64,000 nt of DNA from an uncultured Bacteroides sp. GTDB taxonomy: Bacteria; Bacteroidota; Bacteroidia; Bacteroidales; Bacteroidaceae. Shown here piece by piece: positions 53,031 to 63,916 of the stretch. Numbering within the stretch: the first letter of the stretch is position 1; every line of letters begins with the position of its first letter. The position numbers and the translations under genes are program-made. The stretch spans positions 62,001-126,000 of the forward strand of contig CASENM010000051.1 of assembly GCA_949289295.1 (NCBI GenBank), read 5' to 3'. The notes beneath the pieces are model-generated. The model was not told the origin of the DNA. It saw only the letters and a program-made list of their open reading frames with translations, and searched no databases.

Positions 53031-53855
53031 ATGATTACATTTCCCAATGCAAAAATAAATCTCGGACTGAACGTGGTGGAGAGACGTCCGGACGGATACC
53101 ATAACCTGGAGACCGTTTTCTATCCCATCAACCTGCAGGACGCGCTTGAAGTGAACCGTCTGGAAAATGCCGGTACACCTTATAGACTTCGCGTAAGCGG
53201 CACCACCCTCGACGGATCGCCCGAAGACAATCTCGTAGTGAAGGCTTACAACCTGCTGAACGATACTTTCCATCTCCCTCCCGTCGACATACATCTGTTC
53301 AAACACATCCCTACGGGAGCGGGACTGGGAGGAGGATCGGCCGACTGTGCGTTCATGATCAAGGTGCTGAACGAAAAGTTCCGGCTGGGACTGAGCATCG
53401 AGGAAATGGAGAAATACGCCGCACGGCTGGGAGCCGACTGTGCCTTCTTTATCCAGAACCAGCCCGTATTCGCCACGGGTACGGGAAACATATTCGAGCG
53501 CGTCCGCCTTTCATTGGCGGACTACCGTCTTGTGCTGGTGAAGCCAGACATCAGTGTCTCCACCCGTGAAGCCTACGCCAGAATCCGTCCCCACCATCCG
53601 GAAATATCACTGAAAGAAATCATCAGACGGCCGGTGGAAGAATGGAAAGACCTGATGAAAAACGACTTCGAGGAAAGCGTGTTCCAGTCACATCCGGAGA
53701 TTGCCGCCATCAAAGACAGGCTGTATGACATTGGAGCGGTCTACGCCTCCATGACGGGATCGGGCTCCGCCGTATTCGGACTTTTCAAGACGCGGGTGGA
53801 GAACGTGGACGAACTGTTTGCCGGATGTTTCTGCCGCCAGCGTGAACTGATCTGA
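53031..53855 (+). CDS. ispE: 4-diphosphocytidyl-2-C-methylerythritol kinase
   Basis: 274 residues, a GHMP kinase that phosphorylates CDP-ME in the MEP isoprenoid pathway. Motifs are [24 protein letters not shown], the ATP-binding [24 protein letters not shown] and the closing [15 protein letters not shown] 53031 is the usual start (MITFPNAKI). A TACTTTTG promoter box lies at 53000-53007. The gene ends 9 bases before the RluA-type gene. Confidence 0.96.
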   Translation: MITFPNAKINLGLNVVERRPDGYHNLETVFYPINLQDALEVNRLENAGTPYRLRVSGTTLDGSPEDNLVVKAYNLLNDTFHLPPVDIHLFKHIPTGAGLGGGSADCAFMIKVLNEKFRLGLSIEEMEKYAARLGADCAFFIQNQPVFATGTGNIFERVRLSLADYRLVLVKPDISVSTREAYARIRPHHPEISLKEIIRRPVEEWKDLMKNDFEESVFQSHPEIAAIKDRLYDIGAVYASMTGSGSAVFGLFKTRVENVDELFAGCFCRQRELI

Positions 53856-53864
53856 CTCATTTCC

Positions 53865-55496
53865 ATGGCCACAGACTGCATTCATCCGCTTGACCATCTG
53901 GCCGACGGCATCCCTTTGCCGCCGGCTTTTACGTATCCGTTCCACTACACGCCCCACCCGCTGGTGAGACTGGCGGCCAAAGAAGTGCAGGCATATCTCT
54001 CCACCCGTAGCGACTGGGCGGAAGAACTGGAAAAGGGAAAAATGTTCGGGGTGCTCATCGTAGAGACCCAGGAAGGGAAAACCGGTTTTCTGGCCGCATT
54101 CTCCGGCAATCTGGCCGGAAGCAACCGGCATGGATATTTTGTGCCCCCGGTTTACGACCTTCTGCAGCCCGACGGTTTCTTCCGTATAGAGGAAGCGCAA
54201 ATCACCGCCATCAACCGCCGGATCGGAGAGCTGTCACAAAATCCCGAATATCTGCGTCTGCGCAAAGAATATGAAGAACGGAAAGCGGAGACAATCCGGG
54301 AACTGGCGAACGCACGCCGACAACTGAAAGAGGAAAAAGTGCGGAGAGACCGTCTGAGGACACAGGAACTTGACGATGCGGAAATGCAATCACTCATCCG
54401 GGAAAGCCAGTTCCAAAAAGCGGAATACAAGCGGCTGGAACGGAGGCTGAGAGCAAAGGAAGAAAGTCTTAAGACAGCACTCGACACGTATGAGGCTGAG
54501 ATTGCCCGGCTGAAACAGGAACGCAAGTCGCGCTCGGCAATCCTTCAGCTCAAACTTTTCGGCCAATTCCGCATGATAAACGCACGGGGGGAAATAAAAG
54601 ACCTTTGCGAGATATTCAAAGATACCCCCCAGGGAACTCCCCCGGCAGGAGCTGGCGAATGCGCACTGCCCAAACTCCTGCAGTTCGCCTATCTGAACCA
54701 TCTGCGCCCACTGGCCATGGGAGAATTCTGGTGGGGGAACTCACCCAAAGAGGAAATCCGCCGCCACGGAGAGTTTTATCCCTCATGCAAGGGAAAGTGT
54801 GAGCCGATATTGCGCCACATGCTTGTGGGGCTGGACGTAGAAAAGAATCCGCTGCAGGAAAACATCCATAAAGACACTCCCCTCGACATAGTATATGAGG
54901 ATGAATGGATTGCCATAGTCTGCAAGCCGGCGGGCATGTTGTCCGTACCGGGCAAGGATGGGCTCGACTCCGTACTCGAACGCCTCCGCACACGCTATCC
55001 CGATGCAACCGGACCGCTGGTCGTGCACCGGCTGGACATGGCTACCTCGGGACTGATTCTGGCCGCCAAAGACAAGGAGACACACCGGAAACTCCAGGCA
55101 TTGTTCGAGACAAGAAACATCCGGAAAAGATATACGGCCATCCTGGAAGGTATCGTGGAAGCGGACGAGGGCCGCATCGAGCTTCCGCTCTGTCCGGACC
55201 CCACGGACCGTCCCCGCCAGATAGTGAGCAAAGTACATGGAAAACCGGCGGTCACGGTCTATAAGGTACGGAAAAGAGAGAACGGGAATACGTGGGTGGA
55301 CTTTTATCCGCTGACCGGACGCACCCACCAGCTGCGTGTGCATGCCGCCCATTCGCTCGGACTGGACCACCCCATCGCAGGTGACGGGCTTTACGGACAC
55401 CAAGCCGACCGGATGTACCTCCATGCCGCATCACTCACATTCATCCACCCCGTGACCGGAAAGGAGATCCATGTGACAAGGGAAGCAGACTTCTGA
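53865..55496 (+). CDS. RluA-family pseudouridine synthase with long N-terminal extension
   Basis: 543 residues. The C-terminal 220 are the RluA-type catalytic domain: VVHRLDMATSGLILAAK with the catalytic Asp, then RKRYTAILEG, a PLTGRTHQLRVHAA motif and YLHAASLTFIHP. The first roughly 320 residues are unusual: an FGVLIVETQEGKTGFLAAFSG segment, then a strongly charged coiled coil (about 105-225) and a KLFGQFRMINARG segment. Such long versions occur in Bacteroidetes. It should isomerise uridine in rRNA or tRNA; the target is unclear. Confidence 0.87.
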   Translation: MATDCIHPLDHLADGIPLPPAFTYPFHYTPHPLVRLAAKEVQAYLSTRSDWAEELEKGKMFGVLIVETQEGKTGFLAAFSGNLAGSNRHGYFVPPVYDLLQPDGFFRIEEAQITAINRRIGELSQNPEYLRLRKEYEERKAETIRELANARRQLKEEKVRRDRLRTQELDDAEMQSLIRESQFQKAEYKRLERRLRAKEESLKTALDTYEAEIARLKQERKSRSAILQLKLFGQFRMINARGEIKDLCEIFKDTPQGTPPAGAGECALPKLLQFAYLNHLRPLAMGEFWWGNSPKEEIRRHGEFYPSCKGKCEPILRHMLVGLDVEKNPLQENIHKDTPLDIVYEDEWIAIVCKPAGMLSVPGKDGLDSVLERLRTRYPDATGPLVVHRLDMATSGLILAAKDKETHRKLQALFETRNIRKRYTAILEGIVEADEGRIELPLCPDPTDRPRQIVSKVHGKPAVTVYKVRKRENGNTWVDFYPLTGRTHQLRVHAAHSLGLDHPIAGDGLYGHQADRMYLHAASLTFIHPVTGKEIHVTREADF

Positions 55497-55520
55497 GTTA
55501 CTTTCCCTTTCCATCCGACA

Positions 55521-56804
<1,284 letters not shown>

Positions 56805-56891
56805 TCACGAAAAGACAATGTAAAAAATTGGGAAACATGCAATTTTATTCGGAAAAACAGGCTCCGAATAGCTTTTCTGAATATTTCTCAG

Positions 56892-56899
56892 TATCTTTG
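56892..56899 (+). promoter_or_regulatory. Promoter -7 box of guaA
   Basis: TATCTTTG followed by C lies 34 bases upstream of the guaA ATG and is a full match to the Bacteroidetes consensus. Confidence 0.6.
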
Positions 56900-56932
56900 C
56901 ACACGTTACGAACATTTTTTACATCACACAAT

Positions 56933-58486
56933 ATGCAGGAAAAAATAATTATCCTAGACTTCGGTTCACAGACCACACAGCTCATCGGACGCCGTGTGCG
57001 CGAACTGAACATGTATTGCGAAATTGTTCCCTACAACAAGTTTCCTCACGATGACCCGTCGGTAATCGGTGTCATCCTTTCCGGAAGCCCTTTCTCAGTG
57101 TACGATGAAAAGGCCTTCAAGGTTGACCTTACCGATATCCGCGGCAAGTACCCTATTCTGGGCATCTGCTACGGCGCCCAGTTCATGGCGTACACCAACG
57201 GCGGAAAAGTGGAACCGGCCGGCACCCGTGAATACGGACGCGCGCATCTGGCAAAATTCGACCACCAGAACCCGCTGCTGAAAGGCATCCGTGAGAACTC
57301 TCAGGTATGGATGAGCCATGGCGACACCATTACGGCTATCCCAGACAATTTCGAGATTATCGCCTCGACCGACAAAGTGGCCGTCGCCGCTTATCAGGCC
57401 AAGGACGAGAAGCTTTGGGGAGTACAGTTCCACCCGGAAGTGTTCCACACGGAAGACGGCACACAGATGCTGAAGAATTTCGTGGTGGACATCTGCGGAG
57501 GAAAGCAGGACTGGAGCGCGGCTTCGTTCATCGAAACCACGGTAGCCGCATTGAAGGAACAGCTGGGCGATGACAAGGTCGTGCTCGGACTGAGCGGAGG
57601 CGTGGACTCGTCGGTAGCTGCCGTGTTGCTGAACAAGGCCATCGGAAAGAACCTGACCTGTATCTTCGTCGACCACGGCATGCTCCGCAAGAACGAGTTC
57701 AAGAACGTGCTCCACGATTATGAATGCCTGGGCCTGAACGTGATCGGAGTGGATGCCAGCGAGAAATTCTTCACCGAGCTGGCGGGAATGACCGAACCGG
57801 AACGCAAGCGCAAGATTATCGGAAAGGGATTCATCGACGTGTTCGATGAGGAAGCCCACAAGATTCATGATGTGAAATGGCTGGCTCAGGGCACCATCTA
57901 CCCCGACTGCATCGAGTCGCTCTCCATCACGGGAACCGTCATCAAGAGCCACCACAATGTGGGCGGTCTGCCGGAAAAGATGAACCTGAGACTTTGTGAA
58001 CCACTCCGTCTGCTGTTCAAGGATGAGGTACGCCGTGTGGGCCGCGAACTGGGAATGCCGGAACACCTGATCACCCGTCATCCTTTCCCGGGACCGGGTC
58101 TGGCCGTGCGTATTCTGGGGGACATCACTCGCGAGAAAGTACGGATTCTGCAGGATGCCGATGACATCTTCATCCAGGGACTCCGTGACTGGAAGACAAA
58201 AGACGCTGACGGCAATGAGAAAGCACTCTACGACCAGGTATGGCAGGCAGGAGTCATCCTGCTTCCGGTGCAAAGCGTGGGAGTGATGGGCGATGAACGC
58301 ACCTACGAACGTGCCGTGGCCTTGCGTGCCGTGACAAGTACTGATGCCATGACCGCCGACTGGGCACATCTGCCTTACGAGTTCATGGCCAAAGTGTCAA
58401 ACGACATCATCAACAAGGTGAAAGGCGTGAACCGCGTCTGCTACGACATCTCGTCAAAACCGCCTGCCACAATCGAGTGGGAGTAA
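56933..58486 (+). CDS. guaA: GMP synthase (glutamine-hydrolysing)
   Basis: 517 residues. The N-terminal glutamine amidotransferase domain (1-195) has the catalytic Cys in GICYGAQ and His/Glu in FHPEVFHT. The ATP pyrophosphatase domain has the P-loop [10 protein letters not shown]. The C-terminal dimerisation domain ends [11 protein letters not shown]. It converts XMP to GMP. ATG 56933 ([13 protein letters not shown]) is the family start; the frame is open upstream to 56828. It has its own promoter and a strong terminator. Confidence 0.97.
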   Translation: MQEKIIILDFGSQTTQLIGRRVRELNMYCEIVPYNKFPHDDPSVIGVILSGSPFSVYDEKAFKVDLTDIRGKYPILGICYGAQFMAYTNGGKVEPAGTREYGRAHLAKFDHQNPLLKGIRENSQVWMSHGDTITAIPDNFEIIASTDKVAVAAYQAKDEKLWGVQFHPEVFHTEDGTQMLKNFVVDICGGKQDWSAASFIETTVAALKEQLGDDKVVLGLSGGVDSSVAAVLLNKAIGKNLTCIFVDHGMLRKNEFKNVLHDYECLGLNVIGVDASEKFFTELAGMTEPERKRKIIGKGFIDVFDEEAHKIHDVKWLAQGTIYPDCIESLSITGTVIKSHHNVGGLPEKMNLRLCEPLRLLFKDEVRRVGRELGMPEHLITRHPFPGPGLAVRILGDITREKVRILQDADDIFIQGLRDWKTKDADGNEKALYDQVWQAGVILLPVQSVGVMGDERTYERAVALRAVTSTDAMTADWAHLPYEFMAKVSNDIINKVKGVNRVCYDISSKPPATIEWE

Positions 58487-58512
58487 AAATCCTTCGATTG
58501 TAACTTATACAG

Positions 58513-58562
58513 CTGAAGCTTCCTGTCTCTTCCAGAATACGATAAGAGACGGGAGGCTTCAG
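58513..58562. terminator. Bidirectional terminator between guaA and the beta-lactamase
   Basis: 19-base arms (58513-58531 and 58544-58562) pair with only two G-T positions around a 12-base loop, between converging genes. TCATTTTA follows on the plus strand. Confidence 0.8.
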
Positions 58563-59459
58563 TCATTTTATATCTCCGCCTATGGTGCGGAACACAACCT
58601 CAGACAAAGTTGCCATCACTTTTTCCGTCTCTTCAAAGCCCAGCCGTGAATGCATGACAAAAACGGCAAGTGTGTATCTCCGCCCGTCAGGTAGCAGGAA
58701 AAATCCGACATCGTTTATGGCAATCCACTCTCCATCCGCATTCCGGTCGGATGTGCCTGTCTTGTGACCGACCCGGACACCTATGTCACGCACAGGAAAA
58801 AGAAGTCTTGACATACCCGTCCGGCATTCGAGCAAGGTGTTCCGGATGAAACGGGTATAGACTGTATCCATAGGAAAATCATCGTTTACGAGCCGGTCCA
58901 TCAAACGGGCAGCCTCCAAAGGAGTGCTCCAGTTATTATAGCAAGCCGCCGGATCCGCATGCATATCGTTTTCGGTCTCACTCAATGAGAAATCTGAACA
59001 CCCGATTGAGCGAAGAAAACCGTCCACCGCGGATACCCCACCGATATAATCGAACAGAATGTCGCAAGCATTGTTGTCACTGAGCTGGAGAGTGTATGCA
59101 AGCAGTTCAGCCACGGTAAGACAGACATCCCCTTCCGGATATTTCTCACGCAAAGGGCTGTAGGTGTCAGGACGCAAATCCTCCTTCCCGACATGAACCG
59201 GAGCAGAGAGCGGAAGGCCACGCTTGTCCAGATAATAAGCCACCGCCAAGGCCTGATGATATTTCATTACACTCATCAGCGGATAACGCACAGGATTATT
59301 CACGGTCAGCGTATCTTTGCCGTCTAGTACAACCGCCACTCCTACTTGGGCCGGAACATTCTCTATCACCCGTCCGATCCGTTCCCTCAATCCGCCGGCC
59401 GCCTTCATCGGACATCCGACAATACCTAATAAAAAAAGAAGAAGATATTTTCTCATCAT
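58563..59459 (-). CDS. Class A (CfxA/CepA-like) beta-lactamase
   Basis: 298 residues with signal peptide. The serine beta-lactamase motifs are SVMK (Ser63-Lys66), SDN (127-129), a glutamate-bearing segment SETENDMHA (about 160-168) and KTG (233-235) in VGHKTGTSD. This matches Bacteroides subclass A2 enzymes. It should hydrolyse penicillins and perhaps cephalosporins in the periplasm. It is flanked by core genes with no mobile element, so it looks resident rather than freshly acquired. Starts at 59459 or 59456 are equivalent. Confidence 0.92.
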   Translation of the reverse strand: MMRKYLLLFLLGIVGCPMKAAGGLRERIGRVIENVPAQVGVAVVLDGKDTLTVNNPVRYPLMSVMKYHQALAVAYYLDKRGLPLSAPVHVGKEDLRPDTYSPLREKYPEGDVCLTVAELLAYTLQLSDNNACDILFDYIGGVSAVDGFLRSIGCSDFSLSETENDMHADPAACYNNWSTPLEAARLMDRLVNDDFPMDTVYTRFIRNTLLECRTGMSRLLFPVRDIGVRVGHKTGTSDRNADGEWIAINDVGFFLLPDGRRYTLAVFVMHSRLGFEETEKVMATLSEVVFRTIGGDIK

Positions 59460-59635
59460 TACAACTTACTCTTTATCGACGACAAAACACATCAGCATTC
59501 AAAATTGATTATCCACGCTTCTGTGCCTCTGCGTTCAGCCCCAAAACCGTTTGCGAAGGTAACAATAATCTCTCAACGAGTTCAAAACTTCATAACAATT
59601 ATCCGTTGCTTCTTCGGTTTTTCCCGATTTGTTCG

Positions 59636-59643
59636 TATATTTG
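59636..59643 (+). promoter_or_regulatory. Promoter -7 box of the GH20 gene
   Basis: TATATTTG lies 52 bases upstream of the hexosaminidase start and matches TAnnTTTG. The remaining gap back to 59460 holds nothing else I can support. Confidence 0.5.
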
Positions 59644-59695
59644 GCAATTAAATTTTTTTTCATTAAACCTAATCATTTACTAAAAACATTTATTT

Positions 59696-62020
59696 ATGAA
59701 CAAACTGACAAAGTACGCCTGCATGTTGGCGGCCATAGCTGGAATGACAGCTTGCTCGGGCGGCCAGAAAGTGCAAGGAGATTATGGAGTGATTCCGCTC
59801 CCAAACGAAGTGAACGTACAGAACAGTGCACCGTTTGTACTGAAATCATCCACACCTATCCTGTTTGATGAGGGAAATGCCGATCTGGAACGTGTGGCAC
59901 ATTTCCTGGCAGGATACATCAAAGACGCTACGGGAAAAGAGCTAAAAGTAAAAGCCGGGAATGAAGGCAAAGGCATCCGTCTGAGCATCGTTTCCGACAT
60001 TGAAGCACCGGAAGGCTATCGCCTGACTGTAACCGGAGAAGGTATCGAAATTGCCGGAGGAACTCCTGCAGGTGTATTTTATGGCGTACAGACGTTAAGA
60101 AAATCCATTCCTGCCAATGCACAAGGCATGCAAGTTGAATTGCCGGCCGTAACAATCAACGACGCTCCGCGTTTTGCTTACCGCGGACTGCATTTCGACG
60201 TTTCGCGCCATTTCTTCACCACCGACTCGGTGAAACGCTTCATCGACATGCTGGCCCTGCATAACATGAACATCCTCCATTGGCACCTTACTGATGACCA
60301 GGGATGGCGTATTGAAATCAAGAAATATCCGGAACTGACAAAAATAGGCTCACAACGTAAAGAAACCGTCATCGGACGCAACTCGGGAAAATACGACGGT
60401 ATCCCTTACGGCGGCTTCTATACACAAGATGAAATCCGCGATGTAATCAACTACGCTAAGGAACGCTTCGTGACAATCATTCCGGAAATCGACCTTCCGG
60501 GACACCAGCAGGCGGCTCTGGCTGCTTATCCGGAACTGGGATGTACAGGCGGCCCGTATGAAGTGTGGACCCAATGGGGTATCTCCGACGACGTAATCTG
60601 TGCCGGAAACGACAAGGCTATGGGATTTCTCGAAGATGTACTGGCAGAGGTCATCGAACTGTTCCCGTCAGAATATATCCATATCGGCGGTGACGAATGT
60701 CCGAAAGTACGCTGGAAAACTTGTCCGAAATGCCAGGCACGCATCAAGGCAGAAGGCATCCGCGGCGACAAGAACCACACAGCCGAAGAATATCTGCAAA
60801 GCTATGTAATCTCACGGATGGAGAAATTCGTGGAGAGCAAAGGACGCCATATCATCGGATGGGATGAGATTCTGGAAGGCGGACTTGCACCGAACGCTAC
60901 TGTCATGAGCTGGCGAGGCGTTGACGGAGGTATCAAAGCGGCACAGATGAAACACAATGTGATTATGACTCCCAACACTTACCTCTACTTCGACTACTAT
61001 CAGTCGACCGACACCGAGCATGAACCGCTTGCCATCGGAGGTTATCTCCCGTTGGAAAAAGTCTACTCATTCGAACCTACCGACGGAATACCGGAAGATT
61101 ACCACAAATACATCATCGGTGTACAGGCTAATCTGTGGACTGAATACATCCCGACATACAGTCAGGCGGAATACATGGAAATGCCGCGCATCAGTGCACT
61201 GGCAGAAATCCAATGGCGCCCGAAGGGTGAGAAAGACTATGAAGAGTTCATTCCGAGACTGGTCCGCTTCACCAAGCTGTATGACCAGATGGGCTACAAC
61301 TACGCAAAACACATTTTTGACATCAGAGCGACTTTCGAGACTGACAGTGAGAATGGAGAAATCGTAGTGACCCTGAGCACCAAAGGTGACGGTGAAATCC
61401 ACTATACACTGGACGGCACAGAACCTAGTGCGGAAAGCTCGAAATACGAGGCTCCTGTCCGGATTAAAGAGAATGCGGAAATCAAGGCAGCCGTAATCCG
61501 CCCGAACGGTGAAAAGAGCCGTATCTTCTCCGAAAAGATATCATTCAACAAAGCTACGGCAAAGGCTGTCACATTGCGTGAGGCCCCCAGCAAAGGATAT
61601 GATTTCAACGGAGGACCGGAACTGACCGACGGATTGAGCGGAAATGACAATTACAAGACAGGACGTTGGTTGGGCTTCCAGGGAAAAGATATAGACGCGA
61701 CAATTGACCTGAAAGAGCCGACGGAATTCAGCAAAATCTCCTTCAACACGAACGTGGTGAAAGGTGACTGGATTATGGGAGCGGAAGGAGTGACCGTAAA
61801 AGTCTCTGATGACGGGAAAAACTTCAAGCAAGTCTATTCAAAAAGAATCCCGACCCTATCCAAGAATGACAAAGACGGAATCTATCCGCATGAGGTGACC
61901 TTTACTCCTGTAAAGGCACGCTATGTGGAAGTAATCATCAAAAGCGGCAAGTTGCCTTCATGGCATGGAGGTGCCGGAAATCCGGCCTACGTTTTTGTAG
62001 ATGAAATCAAGATAGACTAA
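59696..62020 (+). CDS. GH20 beta-N-acetylhexosaminidase, lipoprotein
   Basis: 774 residues. The signal peptide has a lipobox (MTACSGG). GH20 N-terminal domain 2 spans about 30-150. The catalytic TIM barrel (about 155-500) has LHWHLTDDQGWRIEIKKYPE (in part) and the catalytic Asp-Glu in HIGGDECPK (near 333-334). After it come a chitobiase/hexosaminidase C-terminal beta domain (IHYTLDGTEPS) and a galactose-binding F5/8 type C-like domain to the end. It removes terminal GlcNAc or GalNAc from host glycans or chito-oligosaccharides at the cell surface. Confidence 0.95.
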   Translation: MNKLTKYACMLAAIAGMTACSGGQKVQGDYGVIPLPNEVNVQNSAPFVLKSSTPILFDEGNADLERVAHFLAGYIKDATGKELKVKAGNEGKGIRLSIVSDIEAPEGYRLTVTGEGIEIAGGTPAGVFYGVQTLRKSIPANAQGMQVELPAVTINDAPRFAYRGLHFDVSRHFFTTDSVKRFIDMLALHNMNILHWHLTDDQGWRIEIKKYPELTKIGSQRKETVIGRNSGKYDGIPYGGFYTQDEIRDVINYAKERFVTIIPEIDLPGHQQAALAAYPELGCTGGPYEVWTQWGISDDVICAGNDKAMGFLEDVLAEVIELFPSEYIHIGGDECPKVRWKTCPKCQARIKAEGIRGDKNHTAEEYLQSYVISRMEKFVESKGRHIIGWDEILEGGLAPNATVMSWRGVDGGIKAAQMKHNVIMTPNTYLYFDYYQSTDTEHEPLAIGGYLPLEKVYSFEPTDGIPEDYHKYIIGVQANLWTEYIPTYSQAEYMEMPRISALAEIQWRPKGEKDYEEFIPRLVRFTKLYDQMGYNYAKHIFDIRATFETDSENGEIVVTLSTKGDGEIHYTLDGTEPSAESSKYEAPVRIKENAEIKAAVIRPNGEKSRIFSEKISFNKATAKAVTLREAPSKGYDFNGGPELTDGLSGNDNYKTGRWLGFQGKDIDATIDLKEPTEFSKISFNTNVVKGDWIMGAEGVTVKVSDDGKNFKQVYSKRIPTLSKNDKDGIYPHEVTFTPVKARYVEVIIKSGKLPSWHGGAGNPAYVFVDEIKID

Positions 62021-62033
62021 CCAATGGAAAAAG

Positions 62034-62082
62034 AAAAGTGGGACGTGCCTTCCCTGCACCGGGATGCACGCCCCACTTTTTT
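62034..62082. terminator. Hairpin terminator between GH20 and the PepSY-like gene
   Basis: Arms AAAAGTGGGACGTGC (62034-62048) and GCACGCCCCACTTTTTT (62066-62082) pair with small mismatches and end in T-rich sequence on the plus strand and A-rich on the minus. It lies between converging genes. Confidence 0.8.
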
Positions 62083-62101
62083 GTATCCGCTTCTCCAGAC
62101 A

Positions 62102-62539
62102 TCAGTCATCAATGTCAATTACACGCATCTGGTTATCGAAAGTGATTTCCCACCGGTTGGAAAGTTTCACCTCATACTCGTGACGGTCACGCTCAATCTT
62201 CAGCACTTTCGCATCCGGATAGTTGGTTTCCACATACGTCTTGATAGCCTGTGGAATAATGGCGGCAGGCACACCGTTGATCTTGCAGCTCACTTCGGTC
62301 CAGTCGCCCGACTTGTCGAATTCCAGCTTTTCACCGTTCGTAAAAATCACATCATAACTCTTGTCGAACAATTCGGTCTCCTGCTTTGCCAGAGCTATCT
62401 TGGCATTCTTGAAATACGTGGAGATGAACGTCTGCGCCTTTGTAGGCAACTGCCCGATCTGAATCGGCTTGTCATTGTCGGCCATAACCACTGTAGACAT
62501 TGCAAACACGCTTACCAATAAAACAACTAACTTTTTCAT
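62102..62539 (-). CDS. PepSY-like (DUF2874-type) periplasmic protein
   Basis: 145 residues with signal peptide (KKLVVLLVSVFAMSTVVMA). The mature part consists of two PepSY-like repeats: LPTKAQTFISTYFKNAKIALAK (in part) with VIFTNGEKLEFDKSGDW, and IPQAIKTYVETNYPDAKVLKIE with VKLSNRWEITFD. Such small periplasmic proteins, often near two-component systems, may bind an inhibitor or sense a signal. ATG 62539 begins the signal peptide; an earlier TTG at 62548 is an alternative. It is next to, and on the same strand as, the histidine kinase gene. Confidence 0.85.
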   Translation of the reverse strand: MKKLVVLLVSVFAMSTVVMADNDKPIQIGQLPTKAQTFISTYFKNAKIALAKQETELFDKSYDVIFTNGEKLEFDKSGDWTEVSCKINGVPAAIIPQAIKTYVETNYPDAKVLKIERDRHEYEVKLSNRWEITFDNQMRVIDIDD

Positions 62540-62644
62540 ACGGCTCAATTTTTAAGGGGTTATACATTTGTTTCTTTTTTCTATCACAAAAATGCGCACT
62601 GAATCTGAAAAGATTCTGAAGAAACGCACTTTTTCCAGAAAAAA

Positions 62645-63916
62645 TTATTCAGAAACCGAAAAAATATGCTCTCCCTCCTGAAACCTGTATGACACTTGGA
62701 GACGATAAGCCTTGCAGATGGAGTCAACCAGCGCCAACCCCAGCCCGGTAGAACCTTCCTTCGACGACGCCCCCTTATAAAAACGGTCGAACACACGCGT
62801 ACCGTCAAGCGGCTTGTCACCCGTATTGCGCATCTCAAACACATGTGAAGTGACATAAACATTCAACTTCCCATGTTCCTGCCCGTGGACAAACGCGTTT
62901 TTCAGAAGATTGGTCACCAATACAGAGGCCAACGACTCGCTCATTTCAACCTTGAAACTTTCTTCTATGTCCACACGGACATCCATGTTCCGATAGGCAT
63001 ACACTTCCTCATAATCTTTCAGATAAGCCAGTAACAGCTCATCCAGACAAATCTGTTTGATGTCACCAAACTGACGGTTGTCAATTTTACACAACAAGAG
63101 CAAGGACTTGTTCAGACGGGTCAGGTTTTCAAGCGTCTGATGCGTCTTCATGAGTTCAGAAAGCTGCTTTTCGCCCAACGACTCATCTTCCATCATCATC
63201 TCCAACCGGTTACGGCAGATGGCCAACGGTGTCTGCATCTCATGCGACGCATTTCCGATGAACAGCTTCTGCTGCTCAAACAGTTCATGGCTCCTATCCG
63301 AGGCCGAATTGATGGCCCGGTTCAGCTTGCGGAACTCCACAATCGGCACTTTCTCATCCAGTCTCACGCTTGTATCGCCCAGATGATAATCCTCCAGCCA
63401 CTTCAGCAGATGATACAAAGGTTTCATGTTACGGTGAAACACCCACGCATTCACAGCCAGAATCATCAGGAAAAGCAACACATACAGAAACACGATCCAT
63501 CCCAATATAGCCCGCTGAAGATCGTATTTCTCAATAGTGGGCGTATAGACCACAAGCTCCATATAGCTCCCGTCTCCACGCTGGAAAATGGTCATCAGCA
63601 CACGCGCCGGCTCTTTCTCCGACTTTTCCGTAATATATACCATCTCATCACGGTAAGAAATGCGCGGATACGTGTTGGCATAAGTCTCGCTCACCTCATA
63701 CAAATAATACTGATTGTTCGAACCGTTGCTCGAATCAGGCATTTCCTCTCCCGAAAGCGAACGGATAATCAACGACTCCGCATACGCTCCCAAAGAGTCG
63801 TCCACCTCGTCATTCACTTCTTCCATGACAGCCAGATAAAACAGGACAGCCCAGCAGGTCAGGATTACGATCAATGCGGCCGACATGCGCCACATCACCA
63901 GATGAAACAGCTTCAT
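62645..63916 (-). CDS. Sensor histidine kinase
   Basis: 423 residues: two membrane helices (about 12-30 and 137-160) around a periplasmic sensor of about 105 residues, a HAMP-like linker, H-box His225 in GNASHEMQTPL, and a HATPase with NLLKNAFVHG, DRFYKGASSKEG and GLGLALVDSICKA. It overlaps the response regulator stop by four bases (ATGA). The PepSY-like gene lies 105 bases downstream and may be a target or partner. Confidence 0.94.
   Translation of the reverse strand: MKLFHLVMWRMSAALIVILTCWAVLFYLAVMEEVNDEVDDSLGAYAESLIIRSLSGEEMPDSSNGSNNQYYLYEVSETYANTYPRISYRDEMVYITEKSEKEPARVLMTIFQRGDGSYMELVVYTPTIEKYDLQRAILGWIVFLYVLLFLMILAVNAWVFHRNMKPLYHLLKWLEDYHLGDTSVRLDEKVPIVEFRKLNRAINSASDRSHELFEQQKLFIGNASHEMQTPLAICRNRLEMMMEDESLGEKQLSELMKTHQTLENLTRLNKSLLLLCKIDNRQFGDIKQICLDELLLAYLKDYEEVYAYRNMDVRVDIEESFKVEMSESLASVLVTNLLKNAFVHGQEHGKLNVYVTSHVFEMRNTGDKPLDGTRVFDRFYKGASSKEGSTGLGLALVDSICKAYRLQVSYRFQEGEHIFSVSE

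Noticed and set aside
59460..59695. A small RNA gene upstream of the GH20 gene
   Set aside because: No clear hairpin with a T-run or second promoter was found; only the GH20 promoter box is supported.
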